DNA of 64,000 nucleotides from Halocaridina rubra. Lineage: Eukaryota > Arthropoda > Malacostraca > Decapoda > Atyidae. Position 1 is the stretch's first letter. Every line of letters begins with the position of its first letter. A program made the translations under genes and the position numbers. The stretch covers positions 1-64,000 of the forward strand of contig JAXCGZ010003829.1 of the NCBI GenBank assembly GCA_037179515.1, read 5' to 3'. This document shows positions 23,960 to 35,107 of the stretch, piece after piece. The notes under the pieces were generated by a model that did not search any database, had not been told where the DNA came from, and saw nothing but the letters and a program-made list of their open reading frames with translations.

Positions 23960-24215
23960 AATTACTTTTTTCTTTTTAAAGATTGTGACACCAGGACGGG
24001 GAAAAAAAAAAATCTGCCCTCATCGGGCCTGGGCACGAAGAAAACAAAGAAACAGAGTTAAGGAGTATTGTGACTTGTCAGATGTGAAGGGATAATAAGA
24101 CATGTGTAACAAATATCCAAGAATATTTGGTGTTGATGTAGGCATAGAAATAGAACCGTAACTGAAGGAAGACATAACATCGAATCGTCCTGGGCAGTCT
24201 TACCTAAATTAGACT
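23960..24215 (-). repeat. Dispersed poly(A)-tailed repeat R (copy 1)
   Basis: About 250 bp, highly similar to 48978-49225. In the minus sense it includes GGATATTTGTTACACATGTC-like sequence and ends TCCTGGTGTCACAATCTTTA and A-rich bases. The end resembles the 3' end of J LINEs (TGTCCCAGTGTCACACTCAT). It is either a J subfamily 3' end or a non-autonomous partner. Confidence 0.6.
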
Positions 24216-24545
24216 GCAAGTAAATAATTTGATTTAATATTTATGTGTATTTTTTTTTTTATTCAGGGCCACCCAATAGCATATGCTACATAAACAAAAC
24301 CTAATCTCACGAGTAAGTTGATCATTCACCCAGCCTATCCAAAGGAAGCTGAGAAAATTAGGGGGTTTGGCAATCCCTACCTCATAGAACTTAACTATAA
24401 AAGAGTAATTTATAGACATTTTGTGACTCTCATCAATTCTGGCTGAAGAATAAGTGTGTTGCAGATTCCAGAAGGTGCACCACCAAGGTTAAGGGCAGGC
24501 TCATCCCCACCAGGCAGGTGGAGGCTGATATTGCTAGATCACTCC
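24216..24545. other. No gene recognised
   Basis: AT-rich sequence with a short T run near 24250. No motif supports a gene. Confidence 0.5.
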
Positions 24546-24546
24546 T

Positions 24547-24740
24547 CTTTTTTTTTTTTTTTTTTTTTTTTCTTTTTAGGATGGGATAAAAGGGAAAAAA
24601 AGGGAGTGGATTAAGGATATAAGGGAATTTGAGGGAAAAGAACGAAAATTAAATAAAGTAAGAGATAAAAAAGAAAGGGGCAGACCCTCGTGCTAAGTGT
24701 TGATCTGGCATTCAGATCATGATGTGATCATCTCCACCTA
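24547..24740 (-). repeat. Dispersed poly(A)-tailed repeat K (copy 1)
   Basis: A body ending ...TCCCATCCTAAAAAG and a 30-bp A run in the minus sense (T run at 24547-24577). The same sequence (AGGATGGGA...GATTAAGGATATAAGGGA...GGCAGACCCTCGTGCTAAG) occurs at 42082-42255. Poly(A)-tailed and about 170-190 bp long, it could be a SINE or a LINE 3' end. Confidence 0.65.
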
Positions 24741-24825
24741 CTGAGCTTAACTTATGAATCTGGGACACATTAAAACTAAGGCCTGACAGCCCAGAACCAT
24801 TAAGGTGTTATAAGTGCCAAAAGTC

Positions 24826-24852
24826 TTATTATTATTATTATTCTTCTTCTTC

Positions 24853-24913
<61 letters not shown>
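24826..24913. repeat. (ATT)n microsatellite
   Basis: About 88 bp of ATT repeats with one block of (TTC)n near 24841-24853. Confidence 0.95.
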
Positions 24914-24914
<1 letters not shown>

Positions 24915-25734
24915 GAACGAGAAGTTTTTTTAATCCTTATCAGCAGATGAATGGATGATCTAGCGAGTGCCAACCCCCCACCCCTTGAAAAGAATGGAAG
25001 GTGTCTATGAATGGCTGCTCTACAAATGTTCTAGCTGGAATCCCAGAGTCAAAGATATCCCAAACACATATGTGGTTCACTAGGTCATTGGATATAAGGG
25101 TCACTTTCGCACGCGTATCTTCTCGAATTTATCAGTGGAGGGAGAGTGTTGGTGTACTACTACATGTACGGCTGAATGCTACGGAAGGGTTTTCCTGGGT
25201 CGGGGGGTGGCCCTTCCGGAATTGAGAGTATGCTAATAATTCCCTCCCGTTTCATGCGTATACGTTGTATGAAACTACTCCAGTATGAATAAAGCTTCGC
25301 GTGTGTGCATTCTTTACTTGGTTAGGCACACTGGGTAGATGTTCTTCGTACAAGAATGTTGAAGGGGTATTGGGTTTTACTTTACACTTGCTCCTTCATC
25401 GTGCGTAAAATTATAACAAAATTTATCTGAAATAAAATATATTCAGGAACATGAAATGTAAATTTGAGAATGCGGAGAGGGGTAGATAGAGAAAAGTGTA
25501 AGGTTAGGCGTCGTGTCGGTAGAGGGCAGCATAAGCGCATGTTGAGTCGGTCTTATTGATTGTGAGGCATGCGGCCTGCGAAGAGCCAACCTCTTCATTA
25601 ATCAATACATAATGTCTTTTCCCCTACAATTTTCATCCCATGCAACTCTCAGTTATCCTTTTCATTATGCAAAATAAGAAAATTTCACTGCCCAGGTGAA
25701 GGATTTCCTCAGATGACCAAAATGGTTGCCTAAG
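24914..25734. other. No gene recognised; becomes GC-richer
   Basis: No LINE motif and no long ORF with recognisable domains. The sequence is less AT-rich and has more CpG than its surroundings from about 25100. Confidence 0.45.
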
Positions 25735-25790
25735 GGCGCGCAAGCTCTCATTCCAGTGGCGCGAAAAGGGGAATTTTGTTGACGTCATAT
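25735..25790 (+). promoter_or_regulatory. Possible host promoter: E2F-like and CRE sites
   Basis: GGCGCGAAAA at 25758-25767 is the reverse complement of an E2F-type TTTTCGCGCC site. The palindromic cAMP-response element TGACGTCA lies at 25780-25787. A CpG-rich run (GGGCGCGCAAG) precedes them. Two strong promoter-type sites within 30 bp, about 570 bp upstream of a plausible first exon, suggest a host control region. This is inference only. Confidence 0.3.
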
Positions 25791-26352
25791 CCGTGGTTCT
25801 ACTTGTCAGGGTTGCAGTATCTGCGTCTTTTAATCTAAATGTAGCCGCTTTACGTGATAAGTACTCACAAATCGAATAGCTGTAATGATTGTTTAGATAA
25901 AAATTTAAAGAGAAAATAGCAATTTCCGTGTACTGAAGACATTACTGTAACAAATTATCTATACTTAGTAAGTAATTATTTTCTTGGCGTAAGCTTATTT
26001 GAGAGTACTTAGTAATCACTTATCAATTGTACATATGAAACAACGTTGTGAGAACAATCTGTACTCGATCTACATTACAGTGATTTATAATTTTCTGTTG
26101 TTGAGAACTGTAATGAACTTCGAGATAATACATTTCGTGTTTTATTATCTTGTAGTTTTATCGAAGGACTCTTTTCTACTGCTTTGACATGGAAAGTCTG
26201 TAGTTTAGTATATGATTATCTCTATATTCTACAATTGTCAAATACAGTAAAACTTTCTATCGTTGGCTCCTTACACCAAGGTTTCTTGGAAGAGATATAG
26301 CGGAATATCCATTATTTCAGTGGCAACGCTGAATGGCACTAATCTAGTAGTC

Positions 26353-26690
26353 AGTGTAATGTAGAGCAGCGTGACGGACACACGGTGTGTGCTGTTTCAC
26401 CGACTGTCGTACTGGTCCCTGTGTTCGTTGCGGTAGAAAAGTGTTTGTGATAGCTGAGAGGAGAGAGATAGCGAGCGAGAGAGGGCTAGTGTGTGTGTGT
26501 GAGAGAGCTAATTCAAGTGAAAGAGATTTAAGAGCTGAAATATAGTTAAAAGGCAACATGGAGGAGTCTGTCAGTGTCCTTTCACAAGGAGAAGATGAGG
26601 TCAAAATGATGCCTTCCCACATCTTTTAGGCAGAGCCAACACGTCTTCAAGGGGAATATGTCTCTCCTCAGTGTTACAGGTATTAATCCA
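26353..26690 (+). other. Candidate host gene first exon / 5' UTR
   Basis: A TCAGTG sequence at about 26351-26356 resembles an arthropod initiator. It is followed by GA-rich UTR-like sequence and an ATG in good context (GGCAACATGG, ATG at 26558) opening a 23-codon frame (MEESVSVLSQGEDE...) that stops at 26627. A second ATG near 26660 (MSLLSVT) runs into a donor-like CAG/GTATTA near 26678. The first frame could be an upstream ORF and the second the true start. No downstream exon was identified, so this stays tentative. Confidence 0.25.
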
Positions 26691-27710
26691 TCCTTATTTA
26701 TCCAACATTAATCCAGCAATACTACCATCGAACGGCTGCCAACTTAGGAGCTTTTAGGGTGACCCAGGTTCATATCTTAACTGGAATGGTAAAACCTATT
26801 AGATATTGTTTTGGAATAATGCTCTCTTCAAGATATAACTACACCAGAGGTGCTAAACTAACTAGCCTTTAACTTTTTTCTTTTCTGATTGCAACAGAAT
26901 TAGTGATTTTTCTTCCGGCCATGAGGGGAGGGGAGTTGCTTTTTAATCACGGGTAGTACTTTATCGTAGCTGGGGAAGGAGTGTCACCCATTCTCATGAA
27001 AACCAATTTTTTTTTTTTTTGAACGGCCATCGTCTCAACTGTGAATGATAACAGTAGTTAAAAGCAGTAGGATGACTAAAGGAATGCATTACCGTTTATT
27101 GGTATTTTAGACCAACATAAAACTGATATGGCTAAAATGAGGTGTGAAAAACTTACTGATTCTGGAATGGTTTGCAGTACACTTGCATTAATAAGTACAC
27201 TTTCCAGCCACCCCGACAGGAGCTTGTTGTTTGTGGTGGTAAAATGGACTTGATGTTATCCTTGGACAAATGTTCTTCATTTATTGCCCTAAAATGAGAG
27301 CAGTAACAAAATATGGCCTTGTTGGTTGTATCACCTACAGTAAGCTAACTGCTCGCAATATTCTTTGCTAATACGTTATTTATCTATTAGCGGTAAACTT
27401 ATTTTTTTACGGACATACATGGCAGTACGTTCAGACGTGTTTTTTTTTCTAGTAACCAGCTAGCTTAGTACATTTATTTTGCACAATGTTATTAAATGAG
27501 GAGACACATTTTATTAACTCATGTTTGCTTCGCCATTGTGCAATGGAAACATACATTACTTGTCACTTTTTCTAAATGGTTATTAGAAGAGATTTATTTA
27601 AAGGCATAGCGTTCCCTATTTGCAACCTATTCAATATATATAAATGTACTGTGAAATTTTTTTCAAAAAATAGTATCTTGCCGATATCTTTTACTTCAGA
27701 GTTTCAATAT

Positions 27711-27712
<2 letters not shown>
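26691..27712. other. No gene recognised (intron-like)
   Basis: AT-rich, low-complexity patches (T runs near 27008 and 27440) with no LINE motifs. It could be the first intron of the candidate host gene. Confidence 0.4.

Positions 27713-27765
<53 letters not shown>
27713..27765. repeat. (AAT)n microsatellite
   Basis: About 17 perfect trinucleotide units. Confidence 0.95.
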
Positions 27766-28124
27766 GCGTCACCGTATGAAATACACCATTAAAACAAATG
27801 TGACAGTGCTACTAAAAGGGATATTCTGCCAGAAGGAAGCCTTATGAATGATCAAATACTTTATATAGGATTTCAGAACCTTATTGTTGGTAATTCAGTT
27901 GTGTTCTTTTTCGACCATGTACAGAAATTCCTAATGAATATCTCTTTCATGATCTAATTGAGAATGGACAGACAAAGAAGTCTTTTGTAATGGCATTAAC
28001 TTTCAAGTTAGTCTTATCTATATATTTGTAATCTAAGCAAATTTTGCTATGTTTGTCTCTGAATTATCGCAGGTATGAAGTATTTTCAGCTAAATAACAT
28101 TAATAATAATAATTAGTGATTGCA
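27766..28124. other. No gene recognised
   Basis: Unassigned AT-rich sequence. Confidence 0.45.
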
Positions 28125-28156
<32 letters not shown>

Positions 28157-28182
28157 TACTTCAACTAATACTACTCCTACTC
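28125..28182. repeat. (ACT)n microsatellite, imperfect
   Basis: ACT repeats degrading to ACC/TACTCC, next to the fold-back at 28189. Confidence 0.85.
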
Positions 28183-28188
28183 GTGCGC

Positions 28189-28290
28189 GGACAGTGTCTC
28201 GAAAGCCAGTGTCGAAAGACAATATGTCGAAGGTTTAGGTTAAGTTAGGTTAGATTCTTTCGACATTTTGACCTGTCGACACTCTGTCCT
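28189..28290. repeat. Small fold-back element with TTAGG-like core
   Basis: The left arm (GGACAGTGTC...ATGTCGAAGG) and right arm (CTTTCGACAT...GACACTCTGTCC) are imperfect inverted repeats about 40 bp long. The loop at 28233-28253 reads TTTAGGTTAAGTTAGGTTAG, close to the arthropod telomeric pentamer TTAGG. It lies exactly between two trinucleotide arrays. Confidence 0.6.
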
Positions 28291-28295
28291 ACTAC

Positions 28296-28317
28296 CATTA
28301 TTATTATTATTATTATA

Positions 28318-28361
<44 letters not shown>
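28296..28361. repeat. (ATT)n microsatellite
   Basis: About 66 bp of ATT with one AATT interruption. Confidence 0.95.
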
Positions 28362-28362
<1 letters not shown>

Positions 28363-28490
28363 TCTTTTTTTAAATTAACCTGTGAAACAAGAAGTTTATT
28401 AGTATGGCTTAGTTATGCTAGAGTGCAGTAATGTGATACGTGCAGTAAGACGCTGTACTGCTTTGCTAGGTGCTCTATGTGTGCAATTGG

Positions 28491-28770
28491 TTTGGTAATA
28501 GAGTAGCTGATGCATGGAACAAGCTTCCTAGTAGGATAGTAAATGCCAATACCTTAGACACCTTCAAATGTAGATTAGATAGACATATGACAGAGGTAGG
28601 GTGGGTATGAATAGGTTAGTGCTTATTAGAAAAATCATAAACAGAAAAATAGAATAAATAAGTAGAGTAGAATAGAATAGGTTAGACATGCTGAAAATAC
28701 AATTCAAAAATGGAGCTGCCTCGTGTGTGCCAGTAGGCATGTTGCAGTGTCCTCTATTCTTATGTTCTTA
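28491..28770 (+). pseudogene. LINE 3' end (CR1/L2-type C-terminus)
   Basis: A 39-codon stretch reads FGNRVADAWNKLPSRIVNAN, then TLDTFKCRLDRHM, and stops at 28608. This is the conserved C-terminal signature of CR1/L2-type ORF2 proteins (NRVxxxWNxLPxxVVxAxTxxxFKxxLD). About 160 bp of UTR follow, ending CTCTATTCTTATGTTCTTA. Upstream of 28491 no LINE sequence is seen, so the copy is strongly 5'-truncated. It is a different family from the others here. Confidence 0.75.
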
Positions 28771-29814
28771 AATGTAATTAGTTGTACACTACGATTCTTG
28801 TTTTCACAGCTTCGTTGTCTATCTATGGGTTGCTTAGTCTGTATTTTTTATAATTTTTTTTTATTTAATTATTATTGTTGTGGTTTTGATTTGAAAGAGA
28901 AAGGGATGTTTCGTTTCGTAACAGAGGATTTCTTCTTTATCTTTATTGTCATTGTTTCCTTTCTGTAATATTAAGTTTGTTGCCAAGAGATGATTCGATT
29001 ATTATTATCTATTATTTTAAAGTTTCCGATCTCAGACATCAAGCATGTTGGTAGGATGTTATGTAGTTACTTTTTTGTAATGTTAATAATACTTTTATGT
29101 CTGAACGAGTTAGGATAATAAGAGATAAAATTTTTTACTACGAGTCATGCGGCTGGATGATCAAGAATTATTATTTGGATCGTTATATTTGTTATGACAG
29201 ATGCGGTATGAAAGGCTTAAGAGTGCTTGTAGATTGTGAGTTGGAACTTATTTGCTGTTTTTATAAAATTATACTTACGACCTGAAAGCTTAAGGGATAG
29301 ATTTTAGGAAGTAATATGTCGAGGTCTTCAGTTATTTTAATAATGCTTCCGGTTTTAAAGATTAAAATTGTAGGTTGTGATTTTGTTACTGCTTTTCATT
29401 ATGATATTGTTTCCAGTCTAAAAGTTTAAGGACGTTAGTGAGCGGTAATTTATTGACTGTTTTCCATTATTAAAAATAATGCTTCTGGTCTGAAAACCTA
29501 AGAGGGTTCATGTGTCAGATGTGATTTGGTTGTAAAGTTCTCTTATAGTACTGGACTTGCATCTACAAGATCGAAGGTTTGCATAAAGTATGATTTGGCC
29601 ATTGGTTTCTGTTTTTGTGCTTTCCTTATGAAAGATTAAGGATCTTCGTAGGATGTGATGTAGTCACAGTTTTCTTGGTGAAAACGTGAGGGTGTTTGGA
29701 GGATGTGATTTGGCTGTTATTGTCTGTTCTTACGTTTCCTTGAATGCAGCATTAAAAATCCCTTTTGGAGTTGTTTTTTGTCTACATTAATTTTTTATAT
29801 TGTTTAGACGGGTG
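28771..29814. other. No gene recognised
   Basis: T-rich sequence with loosely recurring GGATGTGAT/TTTGGTTGT phrases around 29390-29790, possibly an ancient decayed repeat. The ORFs here (28723-28968, 29097-29285) have no family motif. Confidence 0.4.
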
Positions 29815-30060
29815 GGTGTGAAGGGGGTTTCAATAGATGAAGCGGTGGGGATAAACCAACTGCGGCTGTCGAGCCACACGGCAGAAGTTCCTTTACACTT
29901 TGGGTGACATAAACATGGTGGTGATGGGGGATATTGTGGCTGCCCTTTATCCTTAAGGATTTAAGAGGAGTGATTAAGGTATATTAGCCTTTAATGAATG
30001 TGTGCCTTGACTCAGCAACCTCCATACAAAGAGGATGTCAGTCTTTGTGTGTAATAGCAT
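29815..30060 (+). repeat. RTE-like LINE 3' UTR fragment
   Basis: Shares long patches with the 3' UTR of RTE-like element G read on its own strand (40790 down to 40545), including GATGAAGCGGTGGG, CCTTTATCC, AAGAGGAGTG and a TTGACTCAGCA-like phrase. It ends next to a (TA)n tract. No coding part remains. Confidence 0.55.
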
Positions 30061-30064
30061 GTAC

Positions 30065-30065
<1 letters not shown>

Positions 30066-30148
<83 letters not shown>

Positions 30149-30149
30149 A
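30066..30149. repeat. (TA)n microsatellite
   Basis: About 84 bp of TA with one AA interruption, following the LINE 3' end. Confidence 0.96.
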
Positions 30150-30287
30150 TCTAAGAACTCATAATAATGTTATGAACCTATCGTCATAACCCCTTACCGT
30201 TAATAAGGAGCATGTACTGAATCTTGGTTTATCCTTTGCTCTCAAACCTGACCAAACAAATAATATAGATTTTCTAGTAGGTTTTGA

Positions 30288-30356
<69 letters not shown>
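30288..30356. repeat. (TA)n microsatellite
   Basis: About 69 bp of TA with two interruptions. Confidence 0.95.
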
Positions 30357-30358
<2 letters not shown>

Positions 30359-30439
30359 TTGCATTGTACTTTGAGAAGGTTACCAGATTAAGTCATGAAA
30401 TTAATAAGCACTTTAGATATTTTTCACGTTGTTTTATTT

Positions 30440-31560
30440 AATGGGCCTTGAGACAAATGATGGAAAAGCATCGGGAGAACCGAGAGGGCTGCATATTGTC
30501 TTTATTGATCTGGAAAAGGCATATGATCGAGTACCACGTCAAGAGGTGTGGAGATGTATTAGAGAAAAATGAGTCCCCGAGAAATATATAAGAATCATCC
30601 AAGATATGTATGAGAGGGCAGAGGCAAATGTTAAGAGCAGTGTGGGCGTGACGAAAAGTCTCTCAGTAAATGTTGGTCTGCATCAAGAGTCTTCTTTGAG
30701 TCCATATATATTTGATCTGGTCTTGGATGTAGTAACCCAGGGTATTAGAGATCAGTCACCATGGTGTATGCTCTTTGCAGATGACATTGTACTGTGTAGC
30801 AACAGACGTGAGGTAGTGGAGGAGAAGCTTGAGGAGTGGAGAACAGTGATGGAGGATAGAGGACTGAGAATCAGCAGGAAGAAGACCGAGTACTTGAGGT
30901 TGAGAGATGATGAGGATGGGGAGGTCAATTTGCAGGGGGAGGTGTTGAAAAAAGTTGAAAAGTTCAAGTATTTAGGATCAACAGGAGCAGAGGATGGTGA
31001 CCTAGAGTCAGAAATAAACCACAGAATACAAGCGGGATGGAGGAACTGGAAGAAAGTGTCTGGGGTGCTGTGCGACAGGAGAATAGGGATTAAGTTGAGG
31101 GGTAAAGTGCGTAAGAAAGTTGTGAGACCTGCGATGATGTATGGAGCAGAGACATGGGCAATAAAGAAGACACAAGAGAAAAAGCTGGATGTGGCAGAGA
31201 TGAGGATGTTGAGATGGATGTGTGGGGTGACAAGAAGCGATAAGATTAGAAACGAGGTAATTAGAGGTACCTCAAAAGTTAGAGAAATATCAGATAAGAT
31301 ACAAGAAAGTAGACTAAGATGGTATGGTCATGTTGTTAGGAGGGATGAACAGTATGTTGGGAGGAGGGTGATGGAAATGGATATACAGGGTAGGAGAGGG
31401 AGGGGGAGACCAAAGCGTAAGGTGGATGGATTGCATCAATGACGACCTGAGGTTTAAAGGTTTGTTGGGTGATGAGGTGTTGGACAGGAACATATGGAGA
31501 GCACTGGCCAGAAACATCGACCCCACATAAAAGGGGGAAAAGATGTAGACGAAGAAGAAG
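30440..31560 (+). pseudogene. RTE-like LINE H, RT fragment
   Basis: RT from LHIVFIDLEKAYDRVPRQ (palm motif A, about 30490) through YERAEANVKSSVG and LFADDIVLCSNRR (catalytic Asp pair, about 30780) to the RTE-type C-terminus YLGSTGAEDGD, VVRPAMMYGAETW and RLRWYGHVVRRD. A stop (TGA) lies at about 30570. A frameshift near 31425 separates the last part, which continues DDLRFKGLLGDEV...RNIDPT. The usual GLRQG motif is altered to GLHQE, which should disable RT. The 3' end is GAAGAAG-rich. It is 5'-truncated. Confidence 0.85.
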
Positions 31561-31902
<342 letters not shown>

Positions 31903-32111
31903 CTATGGTCATATAGCTGTCTGTTTATTTGGTTTTGTCTTTGTGTCTTCGTTTTGCAGCTCAACCTGCATAAAATAAAGAAAGATGTTTATTTGTCAAA
32001 CTGTAAGACTCTTAAGAAAAACTTAAAAACTAAGAATGTTGAAGCCTAATGAGAATTTTTGAATTTTTTTAACTACGGAAAGGAAACTAAGAATTAATAT
32101 TTGTGCAGAAG

Positions 32112-32190
32112 CCAACCATCAAGACCTTTTGGTAATGGATTAATGCATGGCTTCCATTAAGTAGATCCCGAGTTCGACTTACCATGATGT
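32112..32190 (+). repeat. Possible degenerate tRNA-like SINE head
   Basis: TTTTGGTAATGGATTAATGC followed about 35 bp later by GATCCCGAGTTCGACTTACC recalls A and B boxes of a tRNA-derived SINE (B box GAGTTCGACT). The A box is weak and no second copy or tail is seen. Confidence 0.25.
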
Positions 32191-32420
32191 TGCCGTATCA
32201 TTTATCTCATTGATTCTCATGGACTTTTGGAGAGGAGAATGACATCCCTCTTTTGGTAGTGTTCGATCAAATTAGCCGAGACAATGAGTACCCTATTATC
32301 CTAGGGGTGCGCAGTCAAAGACAGACATGTATCTTTTTGAGATCTGCTTGCGATAAAAGCAGAAACGCACATCCATTAGTTCTCGAGCAATAAATAATAG
32401 GGGGGAGAGAGAGAAAAAAC

Positions 32421-32427
<7 letters not shown>

Positions 32428-32472
<45 letters not shown>
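32428..32472. repeat. (GA)n microsatellite
   Basis: About 45 bp of GA, preceded by GA-rich sequence from 32403. Confidence 0.95.
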
Positions 32473-32475
<3 letters not shown>

Positions 32476-32654
32476 CTGAAATAAGTAATGCTCTAAGAAT
32501 GCAGTATATTATTTTTGTGAGCATTCTGTGTAGTGCGGTAATGTGTTTCTAGGTCTTTAAGGGTACAAGTTTATGATAGAAGTAAACTGTGTCTAAGAAT
32601 TTTGGAGTTATGCTTCGCTTTCTTAGCTACTTTATTTCTTCACAACAACAACAA

Positions 32655-33335
32655 AAATCTATAAAAGCCTTAACCGTCCCTGGTTAAAATACTTCTCTCT
32701 CATCTAGGATCCGTCTTCTTATATTTATCACCTTGATGGGATTGAATCTAAGGCCATCATGACTCGTTAATAACCTTTCTCTTACTTCCAGTCTTGATTC
32801 TTTTTCTCTCTGCCGAAAGGAACCATATCTTTCTCTTTTCAATCGGTATTACTTCCATTGGTGCTCTGATTAGCTAGTCGGCGAGTTGCATCCTATTCTC
32901 ACTGGCGAGGCTTTGTAACACACACCAAGCGGTTTCGTCGCACAGATGCTGTGAGGAAATTTGTAGCTAGTGGATTGGTCGGTGCAGTGACTATTTATTT
33001 CCTTCCACTTGCAGACTCTGGAACTCTTTTCCGCCTTCTGTCTTCCATAACTCTTATGACTGGCACTCTCCTCCGCCTACTGTCTTCTATAAGTCTTACG
33101 ACCTTACTTCCTTCGAAACTGATCCATCTTCATCTCTGGGCATCATCCTGCCACATCTCTAGGTCTTCATTTCTTTGACTACTCTTTCATCCTGTCCTGT
33201 CCTTATTGTTTATCATTCTCTTATTTCTTCCATGTCCTTCAACTGCTAATTTTTCTTCATGTTATGTTTTCTTGGTGGCCGGAAACGATAAGGGCGATTT
33301 TCTTTTTGTCTGTCCAGATGCCACACTTTTTTAAG
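32655..33335 (+). pseudogene. J-family LINE fragment, 3' end
   Basis: Plus-strand copy of the J C-terminus and UTR. It starts near TATAAAAGCCTTAACCGTCC (RT thumb, IYKSL..RP). It includes ATTTGTAGCTAGTGGATTGG and TCTGGAACTCTTTTCC, the latter part duplicated in a diverged form (33012-33090). It ends CTGTCCAGATGCCACACTTT. Many stops and frameshifts make it more diverged than the other J copies. Confidence 0.75.
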
Positions 33336-34100
33336 AAAAAATGATTGGACTTGATGCTATTAAAATATGATGAAAATTTTATTAATATTTGTGTTATTTT
33401 TATTTTGTATTATTTTTATTTTTTTTAAATAAAGAGTTTGTCAGTATTAAGGACCCCGAAAAAAACAAAATGGTTCTTGCCCGTGACGGCTTACCCAGAA
33501 TTTCTGACTTTACTGGATTACTTATGGAAATATAGATATGAATCGAAATTTCAATTACTGTAGATGGAATGTCGGTAGGCAAAGTCCAGAAATTCTCTGA
33601 GGATAACAAACGTTTTTAGAATACTTTATTTTTATGTTTATTTCTTTTTTATTTATTTTTTTTTCCATTTCCTGATTGCCATTTTCAGTTGTTATTATTG
33701 CGTTTGGCATCATGATGAGGGCATGTTTTGTTAGTAATGGAGAGGCATTTTTTTTCTTCAGATTTTCAATTCATGATGGATGAGAAAAAAAAAATAAAAA
33801 TGGAAGATGGGAGTTGGGAGAGAAAAGATTATGTTTTGCAAAAGAAAATTAATGATAGGGGGACGGTCCATTCAGTTAGGCCTCCCAAAGGTGTTATGAA
33901 AAGCGCGAGAAAGTTTATACTTTTTTCTTCTAAACTTAGAAAAAAAATGTACTGTTGTTAGTGTCACATCTCTTCACCTGTATGGATTTTTAATTTTTTT
34001 TTTAAATTTAGCCTAATTAGCCTACATGCTATGCATATAGGTTGCTTAATCTGTATATTTTTTGAACAAAATTTTACTATGCACACGCGCTCTTGTATAC
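33336..34100. other. No gene recognised
   Basis: T- and A-rich sequence. The 77-codon ORF at 33728-33961 is lysine-rich, low in complexity and has no family motif. Confidence 0.45.
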
Positions 34101-34118
34101 GCACACACATACACACAC

Positions 34119-34152
<34 letters not shown>
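34101..34152. repeat. (CA)n microsatellite
   Basis: CA repeats with CATA interruptions. Confidence 0.93.
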
Positions 34153-34157
<5 letters not shown>

Positions 34158-34204
34158 TATATGGAAATATATAGCGATATTTCCAACATGATATTGAGGC
34201 GAAT

Positions 34205-34461
34205 GAAGACATACATTCCAACGTCTGTTTTTGCGTCAGAAAGGAAGACGTTTCATCGTTTTTGAGACAAAATGATGATGAGCTAAACCAACGTCGTGTT
34301 TGAGACAGAATGTTTGAAGACAGACTGACTGCTTTTGCGACAAAGACAACTTAATAACCAACATCGTTTGTGAAAATGGGAAGACGACTACTAAAGCAAC
34401 ATCGTTTTTAAGACAGAATTAATGATGACAGACAAAACAACCTCATTTTTTTGACAGGAAG
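34205..34461. repeat. Degenerate minisatellite, about 6 units of 35-42 bp
   Basis: Units share CAACRTCGTTTTTGAGACAGAATG and a GAAGACR-type end, for example near 34246, 34288, 34357 and 34399. A likely further unit lies at 34966-35030, beyond the SINE and TA tract. Confidence 0.6.
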
Positions 34462-34535
<74 letters not shown>

Positions 34536-34715
34536 CCTTTATTTCCATTATACAATGGGTATTCTGTCAGCCGGGGCAAGCCCCAACCCCCCACTGTGGT
34601 GTCCAGCCACAGCAGTAACCTGCCAGTATACAGCTTAATCTCTCGGTCTTGAACGGGAACCGATCTCTCGACCTCGTGAATGCGAAGCCAGCGCGTTACC
34701 ACTATATTAGCTTAG
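34462..34715 (-). mobile_element. tRNA-derived SINE S2 (full length) with (ATT)n tail
   Basis: In the minus sense a tRNA-like head (TAATATAGTGGTAACGCGCT for box A, GAGATCGGTTCCCG for a degenerate box B) is followed by a body with two perfect hairpins (CTGTGGCTGGACACCACAG and GGGGCTTGCCCC). The 3' end GAATACCCATTGTATAATGG is followed by AAATAAAGG and about 70 bp of (ATT)n. A second copy lies at 62192-62380. The 3' end matches that of LINE E (39137-39196), the expected sign of a LINE partner. Confidence 0.85.
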
Positions 34716-34743
34716 GATAGATATATCAACAGCACTGTGGGGG

Positions 34744-34889
<146 letters not shown>

Positions 34890-35051
34890 TAATATTGTTT
34901 TAGAAAGAAATACAACTGATAGGCATATCGAATTCTTATGAGGCAAATACATGAAAAATCACTTATACAAATGTCGTTTTTGTCACTGAAAGGACAACGA
35001 ATACAACCACAGTACTTTTGAGATCGAGGGAAGTCTTGGGTTATATATGGC

Positions 35052-35053
<2 letters not shown>

Positions 35054-35107
<54 letters not shown>

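Noticed and set aside
33728..33961. 77-codon Lys-rich ORF
   Set aside because: A-rich low-complexity composition, no family motif, no neighbouring support.
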